A DNA stretch of 64,000 nucleotides from Litoreibacter halocynthiae (GTDB taxonomy: Bacteria; Pseudomonadota; Alphaproteobacteria; Rhodobacterales; Rhodobacteraceae): the NCBI RefSeq assembly GCF_004365635.1, contig NZ_SOBH01000004.1:186001-250000 (forward strand), in the 5' to 3' direction. Under the pieces are notes generated by a model that saw only the letters and a program-made list of their open reading frames with translations, did not search any database and had not been told where the DNA came from. Within the stretch, counting starts at the first letter, position 1; each line of letters starts with the position of its first letter. Below, in pieces: positions 19,801-27,934 of this stretch. The translations under genes and the position numbers were made by a program.

Positions 19801-21458
19801 GCGAACCAATGAAGGACTATCTTCGCGCGGCTGCGGGATTGATCAAGCAATACGCATGGGCGTTCCCGGCTTTCAAGAAGCCAAAGGGCGTAGAAAACCC
19901 CATGCAGCTCGATCTTGGGTCTCTGACCGAGGACGAGCTGGAAGGTATTTTGGATTTCGCTTTTGAGCGCTATTTCAACGATAGCGGCCTGTTCGGCACC
20001 ATCGAGGAGGCCATGGAGCGGGTCGAGGAGGTCAAAGCCATTGGCGTAACTGAAATCGCCTGCCTTATCGACTACGGCATCAATGTGGAGCAGGTCCTTG
20101 AAGGATTGCGACCTCTGGCTGAGGTGGTGAAGCTTTCAAATGCAGACGTCGCGACGACAGCACATGACTATTCCATCGCAGCCCAAATTCAGCACCACAA
20201 AGTTACGCATCTGCAATGCACACCCTCTATGGCGCAAATGCTGGTGATGACAGACGAGGCCCGTGTAGCCCTGCCCCAACTGGATGTGATGATGGTGGGT
20301 GGCGAAGCCTTGTCTGGCGCGTTGGCCGCCGAATTGAAGTCACTCACGGGCGGTCACGTGGAAAATATGTATGGCCCGACCGAGACAACTATTTGGTCCA
20401 CGACCCAGACCGCTACTGGCGGCGAAGGCGTGGTGTCTATCGGGACTCCAATCGCAAATACCCAAGTTTACGTATTGGATGACAACATGGAACCACGCCC
20501 AATAGGCGTGCCAGGAGAGTTGTATATCGCAGGCGCCGGGGTTACCCGTGGTTATTTCAAGCGCCCTGACCTGACCTCCGAACGCTTCGTTCGCGATCCA
20601 TTCGTTAGTGACGCCGATCCCGACAGGGCTGGTGCCGGCTTGATGTATCGCACCGGCGATATCGCGCGTTGGCAACCAGATGGCACACTTGATTTCTTAG
20701 GCCGTGCTGACTTCCAAGTGAAGCTGCGCGGCTATCGCGTGGAACTAGGTGAGATTGAGACCGCAATCGACCAGTTCGAAGGTATCAAGCAATCAGTCGT
20801 GGTGACACGCGAAGACAGCCCCGGCCAGTTGGTCGCTTACATGCTGTCCAACGACGACGTCGACCAAGATGCTTTGCGCACCCATCTGCGCGACACCCTA
20901 CCGGACTACATGGTGCCACATCATTTCGTGACGTTGAACGCCTTCCCATTGTCCCCGAACAAGAAGGTGGACCGCAACGCTTTGCCCGCGCCGTCTGAAG
21001 TGCAAGCCCAAAGCAGTTCCACCCCAAATGCTGCGGCGAAAGCAGAGGACGCATCTACCACTCCGAACAACATGAGCTCAGACGAAGAAGTCACCCAGGC
21101 AATCGCTGCCATTTGGTCGCATACGTTGAACATTCCCAACATCGCGCCGAAGGATAACTTCTTTGATCTTGGAGGGCATTCCCTTCTGGCGGTTCAAGTG
21201 CATCGCGAGATCCGCCAACGGTTGAATGTGCAAAAGCTCTCGATCACCGACATTTTCCGTGCGCCAACTCTAAGTGCCTTGTCGGCCATCGTCGCGAAGA
21301 AGGCAGGTGTTACAGCAATGCCCAAAGCCCCTACTGCGGCGCCCCCTCAACCAGAGGCGGCTTCTGAGCCACCCGCCCGACCCGAGCCTGACAATGCTCG
21401 CAGCGCAGCGATGGCCAAGCGTCGCGAAATGCGCGCGCGGCGACAAAACCGGACGTGA
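16818..21458 (+). CDS. NRPS: formyltransferase - A domain interrupted by luciferase-like monooxygenase - PCP
   Basis: Synthetase of 1546 residues. Residues 1-300 are a 10-formyl-THF-dependent formyltransferase with catalytic N92, H94 (NFHDGPLP) and D130 (GGVDEGD). About 325-530 resembles the back half of a condensation domain without HHxxxDG. The A domain starts near 541 (LTYSELN) with A3 YTSGSTGKPKG and A4 FDISVLELFW. A flavin-dependent luciferase-like monooxygenase of about 360 residues (about 745-1105, starting near MEFSLFYWGNDDG) is inserted, then A5 NMYGPTETTIW, A7 YRTGD, A8 and A10 follow. PCP has GGHSLLAV near 1451. The specificity residues read by eye as D-I-L-Q-M-G-M-I-W, close to the known glycine code. 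The F-A-PCP order resembles the LgrA initiation module, so it probably makes an N-formylated, possibly oxidised, glycyl starter. Confidence 0.92.
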   Translation: MSQFSAVVIGNESLAIQCAEMLLEAGHQVSAVVTRNTDISAWAKGADIQAISADANLAEEMNGMSFDWLLSIANLDMIPDDVLAIPSRGAVNFHDGPLPRYAGLNAPAWALINGETEYGISWHMIAGGVDEGDLLTQQFFDIAPNETTLTLNTKCYGAAIEGFSTVIDKLATEQPLLTKQDLSKRSYFAKNDRPPAAGRLDFSRSARSITTLVRALDHGGYWNPLTCPKINANGKIWLVSQATAGKAASDSPAGTVLDVSEDSITVATGTAPVTLQGLRKFNGAAAEPADIAKLGDVLPSPDAAVAKALSDGLKRTLKSEANWRARLEAATVATLPLIDASASQGEIRSRTLDLPEGFTPTHLKSAMTALALHLSDDEGITIAAELTTDNTGYLNPWGPVLASNIEDDLAAAQAMGPFASDLIARIPSLARPATPALGLSKQSHLEGTALTLASDGTLFADIGKTGPEAVDLMGDRLSHMIHQIAAGKAPTILPEAERQQVLYNWNATATEFPEDLCIHQAFEAQVAKTPNAEALSFEGETLTYSELNTRANKMAHVLTDMGVAPEVVVGLHLPRSADLVIAALAILKAGGAYLPMDPSYPTDRTALYIEDSGTKVIITDTILADLLPKHAARVLCVDDAPSLDSAPSENPESGVIGEGLAYLIYTSGSTGKPKGVMVEHRNVANFFTGMDGRIAHEDGSVWMAVTSLSFDISVLELFWTLSRGFKVVISSDDNRTLGTTDSPSGHTVGGMEFSLFYWGNDDGVGRDKYRTLLEGAKFADQNGFCAVWTPERHFHAFGGPYPNPSVTGAAVAAVTQNIGVRAGSCVAPLHHTARIAEEWAVVDNLTNGKAGLAIASGWQPDDFVLRPENTPPKNKPAMFEAIADLRKLWSGEEISFPRENGEMHNVLTQPRPVSKKLDVWVTTAGNPETWKEAGANGCNVLTHLLGQSVGEVGEKIILYHQALRDAGHNPDDFTVTLMLHSFLAETREQAREIAREPMKDYLRAAAGLIKQYAWAFPAFKKPKGVENPMQLDLGSLTEDELEGILDFAFERYFNDSGLFGTIEEAMERVEEVKAIGVTEIACLIDYGINVEQVLEGLRPLAEVVKLSNADVATTAHDYSIAAQIQHHKVTHLQCTPSMAQMLVMTDEARVALPQLDVMMVGGEALSGALAAELKSLTGGHVENMYGPTETTIWSTTQTATGGEGVVSIGTPIANTQVYVLDDNMEPRPIGVPGELYIAGAGVTRGYFKRPDLTSERFVRDPFVSDADPDRAGAGLMYRTGDIARWQPDGTLDFLGRADFQVKLRGYRVELGEIETAIDQFEGIKQSVVVTREDSPGQLVAYMLSNDDVDQDALRTHLRDTLPDYMVPHHFVTLNAFPLSPNKKVDRNALPAPSEVQAQSSSTPNAAAKAEDASTTPNNMSSDEEVTQAIAAIWSHTLNIPNIAPKDNFFDLGGHSLLAVQVHREIRQRLNVQKLSITDIFRAPTLSALSAIVAKKAGVTAMPKAPTAAPPQPEAASEPPARPEPDNARSAAMAKRREMRARRQNRT

Positions 21459-22099
21459 CAGAAAAAATACGATCTACTCTGCGCGAGATGCTTGGTGACG
21501 AGGTTGGGATAGGCATCACTGATCCACGTGATCCAGAGCAGGGTCTGCTTGAAGCCGAGTATCCAGCCATTGCAAGTGCGGTGCCAAAACGTCGACGCGA
21601 ATACGCAGCTGGCCGTCGGGCTGCTCGCGCCGCCATGACTGAACTAGGGCTTCCACCAGCACCGATTTTAACGGGAACTCAGCGGGAACCACTTTGGCCG
21701 CACGGGCTGGTAGGTTCTATTGCTCATTGCAACACGCTGTGCATTGCTGCTGTTAGCCTTACCCATCGCAGCATCGGATTAGATGTTGAACCCGCAGTGC
21801 CGCTTCCATCCGATTTGGAACGCATTGTCTGCACCCCAACGGAGCGTCATTGGCTGAAAACTCTTCCCATCAATGATCGCGGGCTTAATGCCAGGAAAAT
21901 CTTCAGCGCCAAAGAAGCCGTATATAAAGCGCAATATCTGGTAACGAGCCAGATGATTGGATTTGAGGACGTCAATATTCAGTTTGAAGGCGTAGACTTC
22001 ACGGCTGATCTGCCCAGCACCCTGACAATTCAAAGCATGTCTGGGCAGCTGCGGTTAGTCGAAGACTACCTGTTAGGATCTGTCCGGATCGACATGTGA
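21455..22099 (+). CDS. 4'-phosphopantetheinyl transferase (EntD/Sfp type)
   Basis: Enzyme of 214 residues that converts apo-ACP and apo-PCP to the holo form using CoA, as the two carrier domains just upstream require. It shows the EntD-like motifs RREYAAGRRAAR, PLWPHGLVGSIAHC, the metal-binding IGLDVEP and FSAKEAVYK. The GTG start overlaps the NRPS stop (GTGA at 21455-21458), indicating translational coupling and membership of the same operon. The 3' end overlaps by 27 bases the convergent glycosyltransferase gene on the other strand. Confidence 0.92.
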   Translation: MTEKIRSTLREMLGDEVGIGITDPRDPEQGLLEAEYPAIASAVPKRRREYAAGRRAARAAMTELGLPPAPILTGTQREPLWPHGLVGSIAHCNTLCIAAVSLTHRSIGLDVEPAVPLPSDLERIVCTPTERHWLKTLPINDRGLNARKIFSAKEAVYKAQYLVTSQMIGFEDVNIQFEGVDFTADLPSTLTIQSMSGQLRLVEDYLLGSVRIDM

Positions 22100-23254
22100 C
22101 ATGCGCTTGCCGAACTCGATCAGGAAGTCGTGCGACTTAGCAAATTCCAACGCTTTGTCACATCTCAGACCTATCTCTGCTCGCTTTTTATCTATCTCCG
22201 CTATCACGTCCACAATGCCAGTGATGTCTCCCATCGGAACTGTCCAACCTGCGCCGCTTGCCTGGTTCAAAGCAGCCCACATCTGGTTTCCATACCCAAC
22301 CACGGCGACGCCGCACCCCATGTTCTCCAGATAGGTACATGATGGATCTGATTGCCGATGACAGCAAAGATAGATGTCACTGTTTTTGCGAATATGAGGG
22401 ACCAACTCGGTCTCGAAATCGACCGGCGCGTGCAATTTCACGCTGTCCTCTAAGCCCTGAGACGCGATACCTCGGGCAATCTGTTGTTTGAGCCCCCCCT
22501 CCCCGAAAATATCGAGGTGGAAACGCACTCCCTGCCCGCGCAGTTTTGAAGCTATTGGCAACAGATCATGCGCCCCTTTCATCTGTTCAAGTCGACCAGA
22601 GTAGATCAGTCGCAAAGGTTGGCCAGAATTGAGACGTTCCGCGCGTGCCTTTAGTTCGTCCTCTGTCGCGAACAAGGAGGGTGTCATACGGTTATCCAGG
22701 TAAAGCAGCGGATCGCGGTTCAAGTGCGCATAAGTTTGATAAGCTGGGTACCCGTTCGACTGAAACCCTTGAGCTTTGCGAATAAACCGTTTGCGCAGCC
22801 CCTCTTTTCTAACCAACCACAACATAGTGTATAATCGCTTTGCCAGCCCGTGCTGAGGATCAAGCCACGCCGCCTGCAATCGGGTCTTCAGGGTGTATTC
22901 CATGGTGACGAAAAACTTGGGAGGCCGCTGGATCTCAAGGTTAGGAATGTCCAAGTTCTCTGCGTCATCGACACTGCATAGCACGACGTCGTAACCATCC
23001 AGATGCTCCGCTGAAATAGCTTGATCTTGTTTCAGGACTTTAAGCCCAAATCCTGGATCAGTTGTGATTTCTTGCGCACCAAAGGGAATGTTCTCAGCCC
23101 CCTCCCGCAGCAGACAGTCGACTTCCCCGTTCCAAAACTTTTGGTGCAAAGCCATTCCGGTCAAAAACTTGCCATCCATGACAAACCCGTTTTCGGTGGG
23201 AATGACCGGCGCCGGGGCGATGAGAAGAAGTCGCGACCTAGAGTTCACATTCAA
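22073..23254 (-). CDS. Glycosyltransferase, GT4-like
   Basis: GT-B protein of 393 residues on the opposite strand to its neighbours. The donor-binding half is clear: LIYSGRLEQMKGAHDLLP, FHLDIFGEGG and the acidic-motif region SCTYLENMGCGVAVVGYGN. The N-terminus (LLIAPAPVIPTENGFVM) lacks the usual Gly-rich loop but fits the fold. It is likely to add a sugar to the polymer or, because of its position, to the NRPS-PKS product. Its convergent 27-base overlap with the PPTase gene suggests an independent transcription unit. Donor and acceptor are unknown. Confidence 0.82.
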   Translation of the reverse strand: MNVNSRSRLLLIAPAPVIPTENGFVMDGKFLTGMALHQKFWNGEVDCLLREGAENIPFGAQEITTDPGFGLKVLKQDQAISAEHLDGYDVVLCSVDDAENLDIPNLEIQRPPKFFVTMEYTLKTRLQAAWLDPQHGLAKRLYTMLWLVRKEGLRKRFIRKAQGFQSNGYPAYQTYAHLNRDPLLYLDNRMTPSLFATEDELKARAERLNSGQPLRLIYSGRLEQMKGAHDLLPIASKLRGQGVRFHLDIFGEGGLKQQIARGIASQGLEDSVKLHAPVDFETELVPHIRKNSDIYLCCHRQSDPSCTYLENMGCGVAVVGYGNQMWAALNQASGAGWTVPMGDITGIVDVIAEIDKKRAEIGLRCDKALEFAKSHDFLIEFGKRMSHVDPDRS

Positions 23255-23349
23255 TACACTTAAACCTAAGCGCCTTCCAATTCTGCGTTGCGTTGTTACA
23301 GTTGACGCTTATCCTCGTTCACAAGTCAAAGATTAGTAGGAATTTGGGG

Positions 23350-24285
23350 ATGACTAAAGCACTTGTCGTAGTTGCAGTGACCATTGCAGTTCTTAGCGCG
23401 CTTTATGTCTGGCGCAGCAGCAGCCACAAACCACTGGGTCAAGAAGCTTTCGACGCTCTGTACGAAGCGCCTGCCCCAAAGCCGCCCCAAACAATGAATG
23501 CGATGCACTTGGGCCATAGTCTTGTATCGCACGATATGCCCGAACTGCTCGTTCAGCTTTCTGACGGGCGCTATCACTATAACAGCCAACTTGGCTGGGG
23601 GACATTTTTGAAAGCCCACTGGGATCCGGACACGCCTATCAACGGGTTTGAGGATTCAAATGGTCACCCGCAATTCCGCGACGCACATGAAGCTATCGCT
23701 TCGGGTGAATATGATGCCATCATCCTTACCGAAGCCGTCGAAATCCGCGACTCCATCAAATACATGGACAGCGCCAAAATGTTGCATAACTGGGCGACCA
23801 AGGCGCGGGCCAATAATCCTGACGTCAGGGTTTATTTCTACGAAACTTGGCACGACCTCGATGATCCGGAAGGTTGGTTGGAGCGCCTCGATCGAGACCT
23901 AGAAATGTATTGGGAAGGAGCAATCCTGCGCCCTGCTCTAAACCTTGATGATAACCCGCAACCGATCTACGTGATCCCGGCAGGTCAAGTTATGGCACGA
24001 TTCGTGCGTGAAATTGAAAAGCGCGGTGGGGTTGGGCCAATCAAATCTCGGACAGACCTGTTCTCAGACACGATTCACTTCAACGCTTATGGTGCTTATC
24101 TAGTCGCCCTCACTCATTTTGCGGTATTGTATCAGACGTCTCCGGTCGGACTTCCCCATAATCTGGTCAAGTTTGACGGAACGCCCGCACCCGATCCGGG
24201 ACCGGAGGCTGCGAAGCTTATGCAGGAAATTGTTTGGGATGTCGTGACTCGATACAGCCGGACTGGCGTGCCGCAGCAAAACTAA
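23350..24285 (+). CDS. Membrane-anchored SGNH-hydrolase-like protein
   Basis: Protein of about 311 residues with one N-terminal hydrophobic segment (ALVVVAVTIAVLSALYVW), so probably anchored in the inner membrane facing the periplasm. A block I-like motif with serine, LGHSLVSHDMPE, and the C-terminal SDTIHFNAYGAYL, matching the DxxH catalytic block, point to the SGNH/GDSL fold used by esterases and by O-acetyl transferases of exopolysaccharide systems. The ATG at 23350, with AGGA about nine bases upstream, places the helix at the N-terminus and is preferred over 23293. It may alter polymer acylation. Function is inferred. Confidence 0.6.
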   Translation: MTKALVVVAVTIAVLSALYVWRSSSHKPLGQEAFDALYEAPAPKPPQTMNAMHLGHSLVSHDMPELLVQLSDGRYHYNSQLGWGTFLKAHWDPDTPINGFEDSNGHPQFRDAHEAIASGEYDAIILTEAVEIRDSIKYMDSAKMLHNWATKARANNPDVRVYFYETWHDLDDPEGWLERLDRDLEMYWEGAILRPALNLDDNPQPIYVIPAGQVMARFVREIEKRGGVGPIKSRTDLFSDTIHFNAYGAYLVALTHFAVLYQTSPVGLPHNLVKFDGTPAPDPGPEAAKLMQEIVWDVVTRYSRTGVPQQN

Positions 24286-24385
24286 GCGGGCTATTGGCGC
24301 TCAAAAAAGGCGCACGTTTTCGCGGGTCTTGTGGTAAGTATTCTAGACTGCCGTTTGTAAGCTTCAGTGTCGCGCGAGGTGCCCA

Positions 24386-25663
24386 GTGCGTTTTCTATCT
24401 TCAATAAGAAATGGCGTGGCTGGTCGCGAACAGTTCTATGCCTACACGATTATTGCACTCGTAGTTTTAACACTGGCCAGCGTAACCATACTAAGTGGAG
24501 ATCGAGTGAGATCACTCGATGAACCGAACTTCTTAGCCATTGCAGAAAACCTTGCCCTTAATGGCGTATATGCCCACCAAGACGGCGAATTAACCGCCTA
24601 TCACGCACCGGGGCTGGTCTTGTTAATCGCGCCCTTTGTGAAATTGGGTGCGGGCCTCATGGAGCTACGCCTAGTCAATAACCTGCTGTTAGGAGCGAGC
24701 CTCCTATTAGTATTTCACATGGTTCGCCGCAATGCTGGCCCTCTTGCTGGTTTATTGGCCGTAATCCTGATTCCGCTGTGGCCGGTCATCCTTTACGCTT
24801 CTCTCACACTTTATCCGCAGACACTTGCTGCATTCATGTTAGTGCTGACGGCTTTTCTTCTAGATCGCCTAACAGTGACCCAGTCGAGGGTAACCGCCGC
24901 ATTGGCTGGTCTGTCGTTTGGCTTTCTGATCCTAACAATCCCAATAGTTTTGCTTCTGGTGCCAATATTTGTCCTGTGGGTCTGGTTTCAATCTCACAAA
25001 CCAATGCGTCACTTAGTTGCCTTCCTCGCATGTGCCGCGCTTCTTGTAGCTGGTTGGGGTATACGAAATCACAACGCCTTTGGAGTCGTCATCCTGACGG
25101 CAACTAGCGGCGGGTATAATTTGCTTGCGGGGAACTCGCCTGGCGCGCGGTATAACACTAGTCTTGATGTGAAGTTTCCCGACTATGTTTACACTGAGAT
25201 CACCGGAAAAACCGAGATCGAACGCGACAGGATTTTCAAGCGTGCAGCCTTTCGTGAGATGGCGAACAACCCGGCACGGACAGTTTCTCTATATTTTGGA
25301 AAATTTCTGCATTGGTTTGATTTCAGCAATCGGCTCATGTCCGACACTGCTGTTGAAGGCGGTGCCTCAACAGTGAATGTAAGCACGCGTGAGGTCATTC
25401 TGCTGGCTGCATATAGCCTCATTATCCTACCCCTCGTCGCCCGTGTCGCCTTATTGCGTAAACACCCATTCCGACCAATAGAGATACTGGGGCTATGTTT
25501 GTGGATTGGTGCTGGCCTTGCATATGCGGTGTTTTTCACTCGCGTTCGGTTCAGAATGCCTTTTGACTGGCTTATCATCGCGAACAACGCGATTTTCATA
25601 GCACTGATTATTGAAAACCGTGTCGAACGCTGGAAACCTGATACTGAGACAGCAAGAGACTAG
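24386..25663 (+). CDS. Polytopic GT-C (PMT_2-like) membrane protein
   Basis: Integral membrane protein of 425 residues with about ten helices. The first periplasmic loop carries SLDEPNFLAIAENLALNG, which matches the acidic DE/DD motif of ArnT/PMT-type lipid-linked-sugar transferases, and YHAPGLVLL matches the conserved His-Pro region after it. It probably transfers a sugar from a polyprenyl phosphate donor at the periplasmic face. The start is GTG, with GAGG five or six bases upstream. It is the second GT-C-like gene in the island after 5651-7225. Confidence 0.75.
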   Translation: MRFLSSIRNGVAGREQFYAYTIIALVVLTLASVTILSGDRVRSLDEPNFLAIAENLALNGVYAHQDGELTAYHAPGLVLLIAPFVKLGAGLMELRLVNNLLLGASLLLVFHMVRRNAGPLAGLLAVILIPLWPVILYASLTLYPQTLAAFMLVLTAFLLDRLTVTQSRVTAALAGLSFGFLILTIPIVLLLVPIFVLWVWFQSHKPMRHLVAFLACAALLVAGWGIRNHNAFGVVILTATSGGYNLLAGNSPGARYNTSLDVKFPDYVYTEITGKTEIERDRIFKRAAFREMANNPARTVSLYFGKFLHWFDFSNRLMSDTAVEGGASTVNVSTREVILLAAYSLIILPLVARVALLRKHPFRPIEILGLCLWIGAGLAYAVFFTRVRFRMPFDWLIIANNAIFIALIIENRVERWKPDTETARD

Positions 25664-26014
25664 CCATCTTTGGAGCGCTCGAATTACTTCCTAATTATTG
25701 GATAAAGTAGGTGATTACGCAAACCTGAGAGAATTTTCTTCGAGCGAGTGGCCTTTGGGTGGCTTCTTTCTCGCGATATTGCTTGCGTTGCTTTCACTCG
25801 GCACGTGGGCACTCATGTCAGACAGTCATGAGCAAGCCGGAAAGCATATGAAGGTTGTGCTTGCATCACATTTGAGGCTTCGACTATTAACTCCTCCAAG
25901 TCAGTGCTACCTTGTTTCACGAGAGTTCATTGGAAAGACGCTAGTTCGGAATTGTTGATTGTCCCATGACGAATCCAGAACCGATCAAATAAGCAGAAGT
26001 AAAAGAGATGCCGG
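25664..26014 (+). other. Gap without a convincing gene
   Basis: This 351-base stretch contains an 86-codon frame (25698-25958, TTG start) whose middle would form one hydrophobic helix (GGFFLAILLALLSLGTWALM). It has no convincing ribosome binding site and no recognisable relatives. It may be a small membrane protein or the worn remnant of a membrane gene. The rest probably holds the promoter for the following glycosyltransferase operon. Confidence 0.3.
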
Positions 26015-27934
26015 ATGAAGTTATCCAAAATCGGTCAATCTTGGATTAAGGGCCGAAGTGAAGTCGCCAAGTCCGAGGAAACTGTGGCAAGTCAGCCGAG
26101 GGCTTCGCACGTGCTGAGCACCGTGGTGGGGACTGCAAGACGCGATCCGCTGCGCAAGCTTTTGGCACCCTATTTTGACGAGCAGTATTATCTGGAAGTC
26201 TACTTTGATGTTAGAGAGGCCGGCATTGACGCCCTCGACCACTATATCAATTTTGGAGAGCGTGAGGGCCGGCAGCCATCGCCAGAATTTGACCCGATAT
26301 TTTATGCTGAACGCTATGCCTCGTCTCTTGGGGGCAAAAAGCCCCTGCAGCACTACGCGATGGAAGGGAAGGCAGCCGGCAATCTGACCAGTGCCGACGG
26401 GTTTGACTATGATTGGTATAAGCGGGTCTACCTTAACAAAAACGCAACAAACGCCGACTGCCGACAGCACTATCTCGAGAATAAGCGGTTCAACCTCCTT
26501 TGCAAAAAGGGTGATGACGCGTTTATCAAACTGCGAGAAGAGTTTGATAGCGATTTTTATCTGGCGACTTATCCGGCGATCGGCGATCTTGATCCATGGA
26601 TGCACTATGTTGGCGCAGGCCGACGCGAAGGCCGCAAGATCGCGCGCTGGTATCGGGACGGTATCGGAGACATTCAAAAGCAAGTCGAACTCGTTATGCG
26701 TGAAGCATGGGAGCTTCAAGGCATCGATCTAATGTTGGACCGGCTTGATATCTCGGGGCTTGGTACACTCGCGTCAAGCACGCCGTCCTATCTTGACGCC
26801 TCTAACCAAGCGCTTGTAGAGGCGCTTAATGATATCGGCTCCGAGATCTCTTCACTCGTGGCCACCGGATCACTCGGAATTGGCGGCGCGGAGCTTTACG
26901 GGATCAACCTCTTCCGCGCGCTTAGCAAGCTGCACGGTACCAGAAAAACTATTTTGTTGGTGACTGACGGCGAGCGCGGCAAAGGTGAGAAGTGGCTACC
27001 CGAAGACGCAAAAACTCTGGTGATATCTGATTACTTGCCAGATGCAGACAGCGAAGCGCGCGCCCAATTTACACGTCGACTTATCTCGATTGTTCAGCCG
27101 GAATCGACATATTGCGTTAACTCGCGGGCGCTGTGGGATGTGATGATCAAACCCAAGAGCGCGATCGGTAACTTCACAAAGCTTAGGGCATGTCTCTTCT
27201 GCTATGACTACACGGCAGAGGGCGCTCCGGTGGGTTACGCAGCTACGGAATTTCCGCAGGCCTTCACATTGATCGATCATTTTCTCATCGACAACCAAAC
27301 ATTTGTAGACCAGTTGATTTCAGACTTCTCGATACCTGCCAACCAGCAAAAACGGCTTCAGGTATTGCGAACACCTGTAGAGCAAAAAAAGCTTCCCGAA
27401 CGGGCAGAGAAAACGCAGCGACGTGTCTTTTGGTCGGGTCGTATGTCGCGCCAGAAGCTCCCCGAGATGATCGGCAAGATCGCAGAACTTTGCCCTAGTA
27501 TCTCGTTTCATCTCTATTCAGTGCCGGGTAATATTAGCACCGAGAGCCTAGGGCTTCCCGCAAACGTCAAGATAGAGCCGCCCTATGATCCTGATGTTGG
27601 CGTACCGTTCGAAAAATATGATGCATTTCTCTACACTTCACTTTGGGATGGTATCCCGACTGTGCTGCTTGACGCGGCCTCTGCCGGTATCCCTATTGTC
27701 GGTTCAGCGAGCGGCGGCATCAGCGAAATACTAGACAACGATACAGGCTGGCTGGTTAGTGACATTTACGATCCGCGCCAGTATGCGCGCTGCTTGCAAG
27801 AAGTCTGCTTCACATCCAAGGAAGCCTCTCGCCGCAGGGAGGCGATGTTCCAACGCTTGAATACACAACACTCGTGGGAAAAGTTTGAGAGCATCGTCAA
27901 GCTGGTAGAGCAAGAAGAAGAGCTGGCGAAATGA
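26015..27934 (+). CDS. GT4 glycosyltransferase with N-terminal repeat region
   Basis: Protein of 639 residues in two parts. Residues about 50-210 hold three or four degenerate repeats of about 45 residues with the pattern FD-x-YYL-x-Y-DV ... HYINFGEREGRQPSPEFD. The rest is a GT-B glycosyltransferase with SLGIGGAELYGINLFRAL, a donor site VFWSGRMSRQK, and SLWDGIPTVLLDAASAG where the second Glu of E-x7-E is replaced by Asp. The same repeat occurs in the RgpF-WbsX protein at 34518-36737. The following GT2 gene overlaps by four bases (ATGA), so they form an operon. Repeat function is unknown; an assembly or acceptor-binding role is possible. Confidence 0.85.
   Translation: MKLSKIGQSWIKGRSEVAKSEETVASQPRASHVLSTVVGTARRDPLRKLLAPYFDEQYYLEVYFDVREAGIDALDHYINFGEREGRQPSPEFDPIFYAERYASSLGGKKPLQHYAMEGKAAGNLTSADGFDYDWYKRVYLNKNATNADCRQHYLENKRFNLLCKKGDDAFIKLREEFDSDFYLATYPAIGDLDPWMHYVGAGRREGRKIARWYRDGIGDIQKQVELVMREAWELQGIDLMLDRLDISGLGTLASSTPSYLDASNQALVEALNDIGSEISSLVATGSLGIGGAELYGINLFRALSKLHGTRKTILLVTDGERGKGEKWLPEDAKTLVISDYLPDADSEARAQFTRRLISIVQPESTYCVNSRALWDVMIKPKSAIGNFTKLRACLFCYDYTAEGAPVGYAATEFPQAFTLIDHFLIDNQTFVDQLISDFSIPANQQKRLQVLRTPVEQKKLPERAEKTQRRVFWSGRMSRQKLPEMIGKIAELCPSISFHLYSVPGNISTESLGLPANVKIEPPYDPDVGVPFEKYDAFLYTSLWDGIPTVLLDAASAGIPIVGSASGGISEILDNDTGWLVSDIYDPRQYARCLQEVCFTSKEASRRREAMFQRLNTQHSWEKFESIVKLVEQEEELAK

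Noticed and set aside
25698-25958. 86-codon frame with one hydrophobic stretch
   Set aside because: TTG start without ribosome binding site and no homology; described as a possible remnant within the gap, not called as a gene.
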